Below, in pieces: positions 9,162 to 19,714 of a DNA stretch of 64,000 nt. How positions within the stretch are numbered: position 1 is the stretch's first letter; each line of letters begins with the position of its first letter. The DNA comes from an uncultured Clostridia bacterium (GTDB lineage Bacteria; Bacillota; Clostridia; TANB77; CAG-508). The position numbers and the translations under genes were made by a program. Under the pieces are notes generated by a model that was not told the DNA's origin, did no database searches, and saw nothing but the letters and a program-made list of their open reading frames with translations. The stretch lies in contig CAKPNI010000002.1 of the NCBI GenBank assembly GCA_934168355.1, positions 1 through 64,000 of the forward strand. The letters are read 5' to 3'.

Positions 9162-9767
9162 ATGGGAAATTTACTAAAGAGTTTAAAACCCAAGGAAGAA
9201 AACAACAATAGCAAAAAGAAAATTGAAAATATAGTATTTTTAATTATAATATTAGTAGTTACTCTTATTATAATAAATACTATTTGGAGAGATGATGGCG
9301 GAAATAAAGAAACTAATCAAAATACAAATACTTCTTCTAAAGAGATTTTGGCAGATGAGAACCAAAATAATGAAACAAAGACAGAGTTAGAAGGAAAACT
9401 GGAAAAAATTTTAGGTACAATAAAAAATGTTGGAAAAGTAAATGTTTTAATAAACTATGCTGAAAGCAGTAGTTTAGTTCCATTATATAATGAAAGTACA
9501 ACAACAAGTAGTACAGAAGAGGGAGATTCATCAGGGGGAACTAGAAACGTGACAGAAACAGAAACGAAAAAAGATATTGTATTTTCGGAATCATCAGGAA
9601 GCAAAGAGCCAATAACTCAAAAAAAGATTATGCCAACAATTCAAGGAGCTATTATCACAGCAGAAGGTGCAAAAGATGTAAATGTAAAAACAGATATAAT
9701 AAATGCTGTATGTGCTGTTACAGGACTAAGTATAGACAAAGTGCAAGTGTTTGAAATTAACACTTAA
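9162..9767 (+). CDS. spoIIIAG: SpoIIIAG, stage III sporulation ring protein
   Basis: 201 residues. One membrane helix at about residues 25-42 is followed by a low-complexity Asn/Thr-rich spacer and a ring-building motif domain with the conserved LEGKLEKILGTIKNVGKVNV and the C-terminal ITAEGAKDVNVKTDIINAV. In Bacillus this protein forms a large ring in the intermembrane space. A GGGAGG site lies before the ATG. Confidence 0.93.
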   Translation: MGNLLKSLKPKEENNNSKKKIENIVFLIIILVVTLIIINTIWRDDGGNKETNQNTNTSSKEILADENQNNETKTELEGKLEKILGTIKNVGKVNVLINYAESSSLVPLYNESTTTSSTEEGDSSGGTRNVTETETKKDIVFSESSGSKEPITQKKIMPTIQGAIITAEGAKDVNVKTDIINAVCAVTGLSIDKVQVFEINT

Positions 9768-9786
9768 TGATTTTAGGGAGGTATAT

Positions 9787-10392
9787 ATGAAAAAATTTAA
9801 GAAAAGTGAAATTGCAATTTATGCTATAGCATTAATGCTAGTTACTGCAGGATATTTTAATTATACAACATTCAATAATCAAACTGCAGAAACATATTCA
9901 GAAGATGTTGAAAACCTAAGCGATGAATATGCAAATGTGGGCGATGCTGTTCTTGTTAGTAACAATGAAGTGAATAATGATGAAAATGCAAACGAAACAA
10001 AAGAAAACAAAGCAGATAATCAAAATACATCACAAGAAGAGGAGCAAGATTACTATGCATCATCTAAACTTGAAAGAGAAAAAATGTATGCAGAAATGGT
10101 ATCTAATTATCAAAAAATAATCGAAAACACAAATTCATCAGAAGCACAAAAAAGTATTGCAACACAGGAAATAACCAAAATAAACAATACAAAAAATGCG
10201 ATTATGATATGTGAAAATTTAATACAAACTAAAGGCTTTGAAAATTGTGTAGTTTTGGTAAATGAAGATAGTGTAAATGTGGTTGTAAAAATAGGTGACG
10301 GGCTAAATACAGAAGGAGTTGCTAAAATTCAAAATATTGTTTCTAGGGAACTTAATACACAGATTGATAATATACATATTACAGAAAAATAG
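9787..10392 (+). CDS. spoIIIAH: SpoIIIAH, stage III sporulation ring protein, partner of SpoIIQ
   Basis: 201 residues: a single N-terminal membrane helix (about 8-25), an acidic Asn-rich linker, then a ring-building domain beginning at SSKLEREKMYAEMV and ending at REL...IDNIHITEK. I chose the ATG at 9787 because TTAGGGAGG lies 7 nt upstream; an in-frame ATG 36 nt earlier lies inside the spoIIIAG tail. It is the last gene of the operon and is followed by a terminator. The known partner SpoIIQ is not encoded in the window. Confidence 0.93.
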   Translation: MKKFKKSEIAIYAIALMLVTAGYFNYTTFNNQTAETYSEDVENLSDEYANVGDAVLVSNNEVNNDENANETKENKADNQNTSQEEEQDYYASSKLEREKMYAEMVSNYQKIIENTNSSEAQKSIATQEITKINNTKNAIMICENLIQTKGFENCVVLVNEDSVNVVVKIGDGLNTEGVAKIQNIVSRELNTQIDNIHITEK

Positions 10393-10425
10393 GACAAAAG
10401 GACTAGGTCTTTTGTGTCCTTTTTC
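10391..10425 (+). terminator. Terminator of the spoIIIA operon
   Basis: The hairpin pairs AGGACAAAAG with CTTTTGTGTCCT (one bulge) and is followed by TTTTT. Confidence 0.75.
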
Positions 10426-10515
10426 GATTTCTTAAAAAAATTTTTTAAAATGAAAGAGAAATATTACAAAAATATTACAAAAAAATTAATTTTATATTAC
10501 AAAATAAATAAAATA

Positions 10516-10544
10516 TTGATTTAATAAGTCAAATGATGTAAAAT
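10516..10544 (+). promoter_or_regulatory. Likely sigma-A promoter of the Tad-like locus
   Basis: TTGATT, a 17-nt spacer and TAAAAT lie 50 nt upstream of the first gene of the pilus locus, after the spoIIIA terminator. Confidence 0.5.
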
Positions 10545-10593
10545 AAAAAAAGAAAATAATGATTAATTTTATTTAAATAGAGGAGGAATTAAA

Positions 10594-11739
10594 ATGGCAA
10601 CAAATCCAATGCAAAGACAAGCAAGAAATTCATTTTTATTAGGAATGGTGGTTACATTACTTATTGCAGGAGTAATAGTAGCTTTATTATTTATGCAAAT
10701 AAAAAAATTAAACGAGAAAATACAAGCAGATAAAGCTGCAACAAGAAGTGTGTATGTATTAACACAAAATATAAAATCTGGGCAAGTACTAACATCTGAT
10801 TTATTTAGTTTAAAAACAGTAAGAACAGATGGAATTCCAGAAAATGCAACAAGTGACATTACAACAATGTTACAAAATTACTCATTATGTGATAAATCTG
10901 GAAGAGACATATATACAGATGCTGATGGAAATTTATTTATGAATTCAGATAATGGAAGTAAAATAACAGTATATAAAGAAGATGCAACAGGAAGTTATTA
11001 TACACAAGCACAAAATGGAACAAAAACATATATAGAAACAACACAAAAACCATTAGTTGCAAAAATAGATATGAAAGCAAATACAGTAATTGCAAGTTCT
11101 TTTATTACAAGAGCAGATGATATAGATACAGATGACGTAAGACAGCAAGAATATAATTCAATAGTATTACCAGTAGACTTATTTACAGGTGACTATGTAG
11201 ATATAAGATTATTACTACCAAGTGGTCAAGACTATATAGTAGTATCAAAAAAGATGGTAACAGTACCAAATGTAAATGGAGAATACTTAGCAGATACAAT
11301 TCAAATGAAGATGGCAGAAGAAGAAATACTTTCACTTTCAAATGCTATAGTTGAAGCATATAGAATTGAAGGAGCAAAATTATATGCTACAAAATACACA
11401 GAAGCAGGATTACAAGAAGCATCATCTCCAACATATGTTGTAAGTGATGAAGTAGCAAAATTAATTGAAGCAGATCCTAATATTGTAAGTAAAGCAATGG
11501 CAGAATTAAGTGCAAGATATAATGCAAACAATGGGGCTTTAAAAAGTATGAGAAGCCAAAATATAAATAGTGCTATATCAAATTATGGTAAAGATGAAAA
11601 TGTTAATACAAAAATGGAAGAAAGTATAACATCAACAAAAGAATCAAGACAACAATATTTACAATCTTTAACAGGAACAGCAGGAACAACAGGAACAACA
11701 GGAACAACATCTACACAATCTACTAGTACAAAAAATTAA
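10594..11739 (+). CDS. CpaB/RcpC-like Flp pilus assembly protein
   Basis: 381 residues. One N-terminal membrane helix (about 17-37) is followed by a SAF-like domain starting at SVYVLTQNIKSGQVLTSDLF and a second conserved segment, VLPVDLFTGDYVDIRLLLPS, typical of CpaB/RcpC pilus-assembly proteins. A central Thr/Gly-rich insertion and a C-terminal low-complexity Gly-Thr-Thr repeat tail are additions. It is outside the cytoplasm and likely linked to the cell wall or pilus channel. It is the first gene of the cluster containing the TadZ-like and TadA-like proteins, which supports the call. The GAGGAGG site is optimal. Confidence 0.75.
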   Translation: MATNPMQRQARNSFLLGMVVTLLIAGVIVALLFMQIKKLNEKIQADKAATRSVYVLTQNIKSGQVLTSDLFSLKTVRTDGIPENATSDITTMLQNYSLCDKSGRDIYTDADGNLFMNSDNGSKITVYKEDATGSYYTQAQNGTKTYIETTQKPLVAKIDMKANTVIASSFITRADDIDTDDVRQQEYNSIVLPVDLFTGDYVDIRLLLPSGQDYIVVSKKMVTVPNVNGEYLADTIQMKMAEEEILSLSNAIVEAYRIEGAKLYATKYTEAGLQEASSPTYVVSDEVAKLIEADPNIVSKAMAELSARYNANNGALKSMRSQNINSAISNYGKDENVNTKMEESITSTKESRQQYLQSLTGTAGTTGTTGTTSTQSTSTKN

Positions 11740-11764
11740 TTAGATAAAAAGGAAAGGATTTAAT

Positions 11765-12478
11765 ATGAAAAAAATAGGTTTTATGGGGGCTTTTGACAAA
11801 TCAAATTTTATAACATATGCAGCAAAGGTATTAAATTTATTAGATTATAAGGTTTTGGTGGTAGATACAACAAGTATACAAAAAATGAAATACATAATAC
11901 CTTCCATAAATCCTACAAAATCTTATATTACATCTTTTGAAAATATAGACTTTGCAATAGGATTTGAAAATTGGACAGAAGTAGAACGCTACCTTGGAAT
12001 TCAATATGACACTAATGATGACAACCAAATTGAAACGAAAAGAAAAGATTTGTATGATTTTGTTTTAATAGATATTGACTCCAAAAATATGTTAGAAAAA
12101 TTTGATGTAGATAGTTTTGAAAAAAAATATTTTGTAACATCATTTGACACTTTTGCACTAAAAAAGGGAGTAAGCATATTTCAAGACTTACAAAAAACAA
12201 TAAATTTAACAAAAATAGAATTTACTTATGAAACATCAAAAGAAGATGAAGAATATTTAAATTACATTTCACTTGAATATAATATAAATTGGAATGACTA
12301 TATACTATATTTTCAAATAATGGGAGAAGATAATAAAGTATTTGAGGAAAATCAACGTTTAGAAAAAATCAAATTTAAAAAATTAAGCATTAATTATAAA
12401 GAATCCTTATCTTATGTTATTCAAGATATTTGTAAGACTGAAAACATAAACAGAATAAAGAAGGTAATGAAAGATTAG
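11765..12478 (+). CDS. TadZ/MinD-like protein with degenerate ATP site
   Basis: 237 residues. It begins MKKIGFMGAFDKSNFITYAA, which has the position of a deviant Walker A of ParA/MinD proteins but lacks the Gly-Lys-Thr core. The strands YKVLVVDTTS and DFVLIDIDSKNM follow the same fold. It is probably a non-hydrolysing paralog of the next gene, used as a polar-localisation or scaffold factor for the pilus machine as TadZ/CpaE are in other systems. It is 11 nt upstream of that gene. Fold assignment is from pattern only. Confidence 0.55.
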   Translation: MKKIGFMGAFDKSNFITYAAKVLNLLDYKVLVVDTTSIQKMKYIIPSINPTKSYITSFENIDFAIGFENWTEVERYLGIQYDTNDDNQIETKRKDLYDFVLIDIDSKNMLEKFDVDSFEKKYFVTSFDTFALKKGVSIFQDLQKTINLTKIEFTYETSKEDEEYLNYISLEYNINWNDYILYFQIMGEDNKVFEENQRLEKIKFKKLSINYKESLSYVIQDICKTENINRIKKVMKD

Positions 12479-12489
12479 AGGAGGAAAAC

Positions 12490-13333
12490 ATGGCAATTGT
12501 TACATTTTGGAATGGAACGGATGAGCAAGTACGGAATAACATCAAGTAGTATAGCTTTTGCAACACAAGTTGCAATACAACATAATGTAAAAGTTTTGCT
12601 TGTATCTACATCATTTAATGACACATTGATAAAAGAAAGCTTTTGGCAAGAAAGAAAAAAGAAAAGTTTTTCTCTTTTTGGTGGAAGCACTAGAAATAAA
12701 GGAGTAGAAACAAGCGGAATAGTAGGACTAGACAGAATGCTAAGAAGTAATAAAATAACTCCAGATATAATAACAGATTATGCAAAAATTGTTTTAACAA
12801 ATAGACTAGAAATCTTGTTAGGTGTAGAGGGAGATCTAGAACAGTATAACCAAATAAAAGAAAAATATGCCCAAATTATAAGCTTAGCAGGAAAATATTA
12901 TGATATGGTTGTTGTTGACTTAGGAAAAGATATAGGAAGACAATCTGAAATAGATGTGTTAAATGCATCAGACATAATTGTACCAGTTGTTTCACAAAGA
13001 GCAAAGCAAATTGAAAAAATACAGAAAATGATAGATGAAGGAAATATTTTAAACGAGAAAAATTCTGTACTTGCAATAGGTAGGTATATGGAAAATACAA
13101 AATACAATGCAAAAAATATAACTAGAAATTTATTAAGAAAGAGAGACTTAATAAATACAATACCATATAATAATTTGTTTTTTGAATCATCACAAGAAGG
13201 AACAGTTATAGACCTATTTTTAAACTTTATGAGAATAAAAGAAAAAGATGAAAACTATGGTTTTGTACAATCTTTAAATGAATTACATGAAACAATAAAG
13301 GGCAAATATGAGGTTTTACAGATGCTTAGATAA
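12490..13333 (+). CDS. TadZ/CpaE-like ATPase, +1 frameshift at CGG 12532-12534
   Basis: Joined, about 280 residues starting MAIVTFWNGTDEQV. Codon 15 is CGG, and zero-frame reading stops four codons later. Skipping the C gives Gly-Ile-Thr-Ser-Ser-Ser-Ile-Ala, a P-loop-like turn, and leads into AFATQVAIQHNVKVLLVSTS. Further ParA/MinD-type features are YDMVVVDLGKDIGRQSEID and IIVPVVSQRAKQIEKIQ. The shift lies within the N-terminal nucleotide-binding loop. GAGGAGG is 7 nt before the ATG at 12490. The alternative start at 12497 lacks its own ribosome binding site, so I favour the frameshift. Confidence 0.72.
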
Positions 13334-13422
13334 AAATATCTATGATTTAGGTAAATTACTTAAATTGGCGGTAGAAAGGAGGAAGTTTTATTAATTAAAA
13401 GATTAATAAAACGGGAAAAATA

Positions 13423-15400
13423 ATGACAATAATAAATCTTGTACTTATAGTATTAGTATTGGGTGTAGCAGGATTAATGATATATTTTCATATTAATTCG
13501 CAAAAAAATGCAGAAGTTGTAACAAGAATGGATGTTGATGACCAAACTTATACGTTAAATAAAATGATTGAATTTATTAAAAGAAGACTTGATGAAATAA
13601 CAAAGATAAATTTGTATGATATAGGTCTATCAGAAGAAGAACTAAAAAGAAGAAAAAGCAAAAAATATGAACTAAAAAAAGCATTAAAAGGCTGTACATA
13701 TGGAGATGTAAATGATAAAAAATATGTAAAAGAATTAATATTTGACTTGTTATCAAAAGAATATGGAGTAACAGAAATGAATATATCAAAAGCTATTCCA
13801 TTTGATATTCCATCTGTTCTTACACCACAAGACAAATTTGACATATTAATATACATTTATAAAAAAGAATTTGGATATGAAGCATTAAGTGAACTTATAA
13901 GAAAATATAAACTTGATGAATTTAAATATATTCAAGGAGAAACAAAGCCATGTTATGTTATAACAGAAGACGAAATTAACGAAATATTTGAAAAAGAAAA
14001 TATTACACTTTCATTCAATGATAAGCTAAATATTGTTGTTCAAAGAATATATCAACAATATAAAGGATATTCAAGCATAGATGAAATAAGAGATATGAAC
14101 ATAGATGGTGTATCTGGTGGTGTATCTGGACTTCCAGAAAGTTTTATAAGCCAAGTTGCCCAAACAGATTCGGCGGACTATTTAACACAAATACAAGAAC
14201 ACAAAGTTCAACGTGCGTGTGACAGTATTTGGATAATGTTTCATGGTAAATCAATACGTTTAGCATTTTTATCATTTGGAACAGAAGCAGAACTAAAAAG
14301 AGTATGTCAAAATATTTATAAATATAATAATCCAGGTCAGTTATCAGACACCAATGGTTATAAGATTAATGAAATGAAAGATGGTTCTCGTGTTGTTGTT
14401 GTAAGACCATCAATGTCAGAAACATGGGCATTCTTCGTAAGAAAATTTGACGTAAAGAGAGCAACCCTTGAACAAATAGTTTTATATCCTGGAAAAGAAG
14501 ACACAATAGACCTTTTAAAATTTTTGGTAAAAGGTGCCAGAATTATATCACTAACTGGTGAACAAGGATGCCGGAAAGACAACAATGCTTATGGCAATGA
14601 TTGAAAACATATATGAAACAATGAACTTACGTATCACAGAAACAGCGTTCGAGTTACACTTAAGAAAAATTTATCCAACTCGTAACATTGTTTCAATGCG
14701 TGAGACAGACACAATAGCTGGTCAAGAGTGTTTGGACGTTCAAAAGAAAACAGATGGTTCTGTTAACATCATCGGTGAGGTTGCAACAGACCCCGTAGCA
14801 TCTTGGATGATACAATCAGCCCAAGTTGCATCTAAATTCACATTATTTACTCACCACGCAAAAACATTCCCAGACTTAGTAACAGCACTTAGAAACTCAA
14901 TGCTTAGAGCAGGAGTTTTCAAAAACGAAAAAACAGCAGAAGAGCAAGTTGTACAAGTACTAAACTTCGATATCCACTTAGTAAAAGACTATAGAGGAAA
15001 TCGTTACATAGAAAGAATTACAGAGTGCATACCAGTAGAAAATAAAAACGAATACACATTTGATCACAGAAAAGAAAAAACATTAGAAGGAAAATTCGAT
15101 AAATTTTTCGACAATGCAACACACTATTTTATGAAAACAACAGACAAACAACTATATGTATATAGAAATATATTAGAGTATGTCGACGGAGAATACATAA
15201 TAACAAACAAAATATCAGATAAAAACATAAGAGAAATGAGGCTTAATATGACAGATACAGATGCAGAAGATTTTGACAGATTTGTTGCAAAACATTGGGG
15301 AGAAGAAAGCGTATATAAAATGGCAGAAGAAAGAAAAGAAAAATCTAAAATTGCAGCTGAAACAGCAAGAAGAGAAAGAAAAGCTAAATCAGTAGAATAA
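13423..15400 (+). CDS. tadA: TadA/CpaF-type secretion ATPase, +1 frameshift at CGG 14572-14574
   Basis: Joined, about 658 residues: an N-terminal membrane helix (about 3-22), an accessory domain, then the VirB11/TadA ATPase. The CGG falls inside Walker A. Zero-frame reading destroys the motif and stops ten codons later. Skipping the C gives GEQGCGKTTMLMAM. Walker B (NIIGEVATDP) and the histidine box (FTLFTHHAKTFPDLVTALRN) follow. The enzyme powers pilus assembly or secretion from the cytoplasmic face. A hairpin-forming repeat (13386-13413) separates a GGAGG from the ATG, so the start is less certain than the rest. Confidence 0.88.
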
Positions 15401-15416
15401 GGAGGTGTAGCTTGTA

Positions 15417-17483
15417 ATGTCGAATAATATGTTACTTTATGTAATATATGCTGTAGGTGGGATTTTCGTATTTATTGTTATAGCTTTTTTAATACTTAAT
15501 AAAAGAATGGATAAATCTGACTATAGAAAAATAAAAAAGTTAAGACAAGGTACAGAGTCAAATAAATTTTCAACAGAAATAATGTATCAAAAGTTATATA
15601 TAACATATTCTAAAATTCCATTTTTAAAGGGATATATATTAAAATTAAGGCGTAGGCTAGAAATTATAAATGTTGATGATGAATATGCTACACGTAGGGA
15701 TTCTGCAAAAATACTAACTAGAACATTGCTAGTTTTAGTACCTATAATGACTTTATCTATTATACTTGCCCGTACAAATTATTTATTATTAGCAATAGTT
15801 TTAATATTTGAAATTTTCATGATAGATAGTTTTATAGATGGAATGGTAGATAAAATAGATAATACATTATTAAAAGAGCAACTTGATTTCTTTGCTGAAA
15901 TAAGACATGCATATCATGAGTTTAATATGGTTGAAGAAGCCATTTATCAAATATCTCAAGATGATGAAAAAAATATTTCAAAACAGGGAGAAAAAATATA
16001 TGAAGTTTTAATTTCAAATGACCCTGAAATGGAACTAGAAAAATATTATGATATTGCTCCAAACCCATATTTAAAAGAGTTTGCAGGTGTATCATACTTA
16101 ACGAAAGAATTTGGAGATAGAAAAGTAGACAAATCATCATTATATTTAAAAAATGTAAATAATATAACAGAAGAAATGCAGATTGAAATTTTAAAAAGAG
16201 ACAAAATCGATTATGTATTCCAAAGTTTATCAATTATAGCAATTGTACCAGTACTAGGATTGGAACCCTTAAAGAATTGGTCGATTGATAACTTTAGTTT
16301 CACACAAAGTTTTTATAGTGGAAAAGGTGGAATGCTTGTACAGATTTTAGTAATATTATTAACAATAATATGTTATTTACTACTTAGAAAAATAAAAAAC
16401 AATGGTTCAACAGATAAAAATACACAAAATACGCAAAATCCGTGGCAATCTAAAGTCTATAAAAATCCTATTGGTAAGAAAATAGTTGACTTATTTATAC
16501 CAAAAAAAGGAACAAAAGACTTTATAAAAGTACAAAAGCTTTTAAAAGATTCAGCCTCAAAACTGAAAATGGAATGGCTATATGTAAATAGAATAGCAAT
16601 TGCTATATTAACATTTTTAATATCAGTATTTTTATTTTATGAATTGCATGTAACTGCGATAAATTGGATATACACAGAGCCTACTACCGATTATGACATA
16701 ATGGGTGGTGTAACAGGTAGAGAATTAGAAGAAGCTAAGGCAAAAACCGAAAGTGACAACAAATTTTTGAATATGTTTAAAGGAAATACTAAAGCTACAG
16801 TCCAAGATATTCAAAGGGCGATGACAAGGTCGGCAGATTATCAAGACAGTGAAGAAAAAGACATACAAAAAGCAGCAGAAAGAGTTTATGACAAATTACA
16901 GAAAATAAATAAAGAATATTTAGGATGGTTTGAAGTATTATTGGCAGTTATATTTATGCTTGTAGCATATATGGCACCAATTTGGATAATGTATTTTCAA
17001 TTAAAAATGAGACAGATGGAAATGGAAGATGAGGTAATGCAGTTCCAAACAATTATATTAATGTTAATGAGAATAGAACGTGTTAATGTTGAAATAATTT
17101 TGGAATGGCTAGAAAGATATGCAAACATCTTTAAAGAACCAATATCAAGATGTGTTAATAACTATGAAGCAGGGGCATGGGAAGCTTTAGAAGTTTTAAA
17201 AAATGAAACAAATTATCAACAATTTATAAGAATTGTTGAAAGTTTACAGGCAGCTGTTGAAAAAATACCAATTAGAGATGCATTTGATGAATTAGACTCA
17301 GAAAGGGACTATTATCAAGCAAAAAGACGTGAATCAAATGACAGATTAATTTCAAAAAAAGCAAGAATAGGAAAAGTAATAGGATTTGCACCAATGGTTG
17401 TTATGTTTGTTGGTTACTTAATAGTACCACTTGTATTTATAGGATTAACAAGTATGTCAAGTTCGATGGCAAGTTTGGAATAA
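15417..17483 (+). CDS. TadB/TadC-like pilus platform membrane protein (probable fusion)
   Basis: 688 residues with at least six predicted membrane segments in two clusters (residues about 5-27, 105-145, 265-335; then 390-410, 505-530, 645-670). The C-terminal half has the type II secretion F pattern (RIERVNVEIILEWLERYAN to a final helix ending VPLVFIGLTSM). Its length and doubled layout suggest TadB and TadC in one chain. It is 16 nt after the ATPase gene with an AAGGAGG site. It is inferred to form the inner-membrane platform that the ATPase drives. Confidence 0.68.
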   Translation: MSNNMLLYVIYAVGGIFVFIVIAFLILNKRMDKSDYRKIKKLRQGTESNKFSTEIMYQKLYITYSKIPFLKGYILKLRRRLEIINVDDEYATRRDSAKILTRTLLVLVPIMTLSIILARTNYLLLAIVLIFEIFMIDSFIDGMVDKIDNTLLKEQLDFFAEIRHAYHEFNMVEEAIYQISQDDEKNISKQGEKIYEVLISNDPEMELEKYYDIAPNPYLKEFAGVSYLTKEFGDRKVDKSSLYLKNVNNITEEMQIEILKRDKIDYVFQSLSIIAIVPVLGLEPLKNWSIDNFSFTQSFYSGKGGMLVQILVILLTIICYLLLRKIKNNGSTDKNTQNTQNPWQSKVYKNPIGKKIVDLFIPKKGTKDFIKVQKLLKDSASKLKMEWLYVNRIAIAILTFLISVFLFYELHVTAINWIYTEPTTDYDIMGGVTGRELEEAKAKTESDNKFLNMFKGNTKATVQDIQRAMTRSADYQDSEEKDIQKAAERVYDKLQKINKEYLGWFEVLLAVIFMLVAYMAPIWIMYFQLKMRQMEMEDEVMQFQTIILMLMRIERVNVEIILEWLERYANIFKEPISRCVNNYEAGAWEALEVLKNETNYQQFIRIVESLQAAVEKIPIRDAFDELDSERDYYQAKRRESNDRLISKKARIGKVIGFAPMVVMFVGYLIVPLVFIGLTSMSSSMASLE

Positions 17484-17501
17484 AGATAAGGAGATGATAT
17501 T

Positions 17502-18266
17502 TTGGAAAATGCAACAAAGGCATTAATTATGGCAGGAGGAATGTTACTTGCAATACTTATTGTATCACTACTAATATATGCATGGAGTTTATTTTCTGAA
17601 TATCAATCTTCAAAAGACTCCTTGCTAGAAGTTGAAGATACTGCAAAATTTAATGAACAATTTGCAAACTACGATAGAGATGGTGTTCAAGGATATGAAT
17701 TGCTTAGTTTGGTAAACAAAGTGATTGACTATAACTATAGAAAATCAAATGATACTCAAGCTAAAAATGATGATAAATATAAATCTATAACAATATCAAT
17801 AAATTTTTTAAATGATGGAAACAGAAAAAAGTTAACTGTAGATGGTGGAAATAACAAATTATTTACACAAAATACATATAGTCAGTCAACTATTGGTACT
17901 ACAACACAAAATCCATTTAACAATATAATACAAATGACATCAAATATAGAAAGTTTATATGGAAATTCAGATAATGCTTCAAAAATAGCTAAAGGATTTA
18001 ATTCCATATTTTTAGGAAACTATGCGAATGATAATGATAAAATAAACGCTGTAAAAAAGTTTAATTCATTATCATCAAAAAAATACTCTTTAGATGTAAA
18101 TGGATATAACAATATGTATTCGAATGAAAGAGAAAATGTATATATATATTACGAATTTATGCAATTTAAAAGATCATTATTCAATTCAGTATCAAATCAA
18201 GTAGAATATGATGATAGCACAGGTAGAATTATAAAAATGGTTTTTAATTTTGATAAAATTTATTAG
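17502..18266 (+). CDS. Pilin-like protein without leader, paralog 1
   Basis: 254 residues. It starts at a TTG with AAGGAGATGATATT upstream and reads MENATKALIMAGGMLL, so a hydrophobic helix (about 8-30) begins right at the N-terminus. No basic leader or prepilin cleavage glycine is present. The rest is polar, Asn/Ser-rich and probably extracellular. The same MENA(S/T)KAL start recurs in four further genes downstream. The helix resembles a mature Flp or type IV pilin N-terminus. Function as pilus subunit or cap is inferred from context. Confidence 0.6.
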   Translation: MENATKALIMAGGMLLAILIVSLLIYAWSLFSEYQSSKDSLLEVEDTAKFNEQFANYDRDGVQGYELLSLVNKVIDYNYRKSNDTQAKNDDKYKSITISINFLNDGNRKKLTVDGGNNKLFTQNTYSQSTIGTTTQNPFNNIIQMTSNIESLYGNSDNASKIAKGFNSIFLGNYANDNDKINAVKKFNSLSSKKYSLDVNGYNNMYSNERENVYIYYEFMQFKRSLFNSVSNQVEYDDSTGRIIKMVFNFDKIY

Positions 18267-18280
18267 TTTGGGAGAAAAGT

Positions 18281-18718
18281 ATGGAAAATGCATCAAAAGC
18301 ATTATTAATTGCAGGTGGAGTTTTAATTGCAATTCTATTGTTAACATTATTTTCATATCTATTTAGACAAATGGCCTCAAGTACATCGAATATTTATGAA
18401 AATCTTGAAAAACATGAAATAACAGAATTTAATCAGCAGTTTTTGAATTATGAAGGAAGAGGTGTAGAAACTGGAAAATCTCCGCTTAAAGTTCAAGATG
18501 TTGCAAGTTTAATAAACTTAGCACAAGATAGTAAAAATAGTTTTAAATATGGTGTAAAAGTAGAGATAAGGCTTAATGGTGTGGATATTGCATCAACACA
18601 GAATTCAAAAGACTGGTTAAAAAACAACATAAATACAGATGTGCAATATAAATGTGTATCAGTACATACAAATTTAGATACATTATTAGTAGATTATGTT
18701 GAAATTTCACAAATATAG
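18281..18718 (+). CDS. Pilin-like protein without leader, paralog 2
   Basis: 145 residues starting MENASKALLIAGGVLIAILL. One N-terminal hydrophobic helix is followed by a short polar domain containing the EFNQQFLNYEGRGV segment, also present as KFNEQFANYDRDGV in paralog 1. That shared motif after the helix defines the subfamily. A GGGAG site lies upstream, 14 nt after paralog 1. Confidence 0.6.
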   Translation: MENASKALLIAGGVLIAILLLTLFSYLFRQMASSTSNIYENLEKHEITEFNQQFLNYEGRGVETGKSPLKVQDVASLINLAQDSKNSFKYGVKVEIRLNGVDIASTQNSKDWLKNNINTDVQYKCVSVHTNLDTLLVDYVEISQI

Positions 18719-18731
18719 AGGTATACTTACT

Positions 18732-19163
18732 ATGAAAAAAACAATTATTTTAATAATATGTGTAATAATTATTGTACTTTCAATGTTTGGAATTAAATAT
18801 CTTGATTATAAAGAACAAAAAAGTATAATAAAAAAAGAAAATCTTGAATATGAAGTTTATCTTAACAAAGAAGTCTCAGGTCGAGATTTGACAACTGCAA
18901 TAAATAGAGCAGTAAATAATAATGAAAAAAATAATATTTCAAAAGACGAAAATGGATTATATATACAAAATGACAGTGATTCCATAAAAATAGAAATTGT
19001 AATTTTAGATACAGAAACAACCTATCAAATGGAAACATTGTATAATGGAGGAATGGTAAATTTTATTCAATATTATGGAGACATTTTCTTTGAATGTAAA
19101 AAAATAGAATATAATTCTAAAGGACGAGTTAGTCACATGATATTTGAACAAAAGACAATTTAA
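18732..19163 (+). CDS. Small membrane-anchored protein of the Tad-like locus
   Basis: 143 residues: Lys-rich start, one membrane helix (about 4-23), then a charged extracytoplasmic domain. I do not recognise it. I chose the ATG at 18732 because GAGG lies about 10 nt upstream; an in-frame ATG 36 nt earlier lies inside the preceding gene. It lacks the MENA start of its neighbours and may be an assembly or minor subunit. Confidence 0.55.
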   Translation: MKKTIILIICVIIIVLSMFGIKYLDYKEQKSIIKKENLEYEVYLNKEVSGRDLTTAINRAVNNNEKNNISKDENGLYIQNDSDSIKIEIVILDTETTYQMETLYNGGMVNFIQYYGDIFFECKKIEYNSKGRVSHMIFEQKTI

Positions 19164-19253
19164 GTTATTAATATTAGATAGATATAATTATTCCATAAGA
19201 TTAAATCTGTCTACAATAAAATATTAAATATAAAAATAAAGGAGGAATTTATT

Positions 19254-19700
19254 ATGGAAAACGCTTCAAAGGCATTAATTATAGCAGGAGCTATATTATT
19301 ATCAATTTTAATTATATCATTAGGAATTATGGTATTCCAAAACGCAAAATCTACAGTAGGTTCAGCAGATATGAGTGAAACAGAAATGCAAGCATTTAAT
19401 GGTAAATTTTCATCATATTTAGGAACAAATGTTACTGCAAACCAAGTATACAGTTTATGTGAAACTGTTCAAACAAGTAACCAGGCAGAATCTACAAATG
19501 GAACAAAAAGATATGTTCAAGTTACTATAACAGCAAATCCAGCAAAAGGTGTTGCTGGAGCCACTTATGGAACAACAGCAGCAAATGCTACTCCAGCAGC
19601 AACTAACATTACAAGATTATCAAGTAGCCAAACATATACTGTAACAGCATCTACATATGTTGGTTCAAGAATAAGTGTTATAACAGTAACTGCAAACTAG
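19254..19700 (+). CDS. Pilin-like protein without leader, paralog 3 (likely major subunit)
   Basis: 148 residues starting MENASKALIIAGAILLSILI. After the helix come EMQAFNGKFSSYLGTNVTAN, then an Ala/Thr-rich, low-charge body ending ISVITVTAN. The composition (Ala/Thr/Ser-rich, few charges), an optimal AAAGGAGG site and a 90-nt leader suggest high expression, so it is a candidate major pilin. This is inference. Confidence 0.62.
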   Translation: MENASKALIIAGAILLSILIISLGIMVFQNAKSTVGSADMSETEMQAFNGKFSSYLGTNVTANQVYSLCETVQTSNQAESTNGTKRYVQVTITANPAKGVAGATYGTTAANATPAATNITRLSSSQTYTVTASTYVGSRISVITVTAN

Positions 19701-19714
19701 TATGAGGTGATTTT

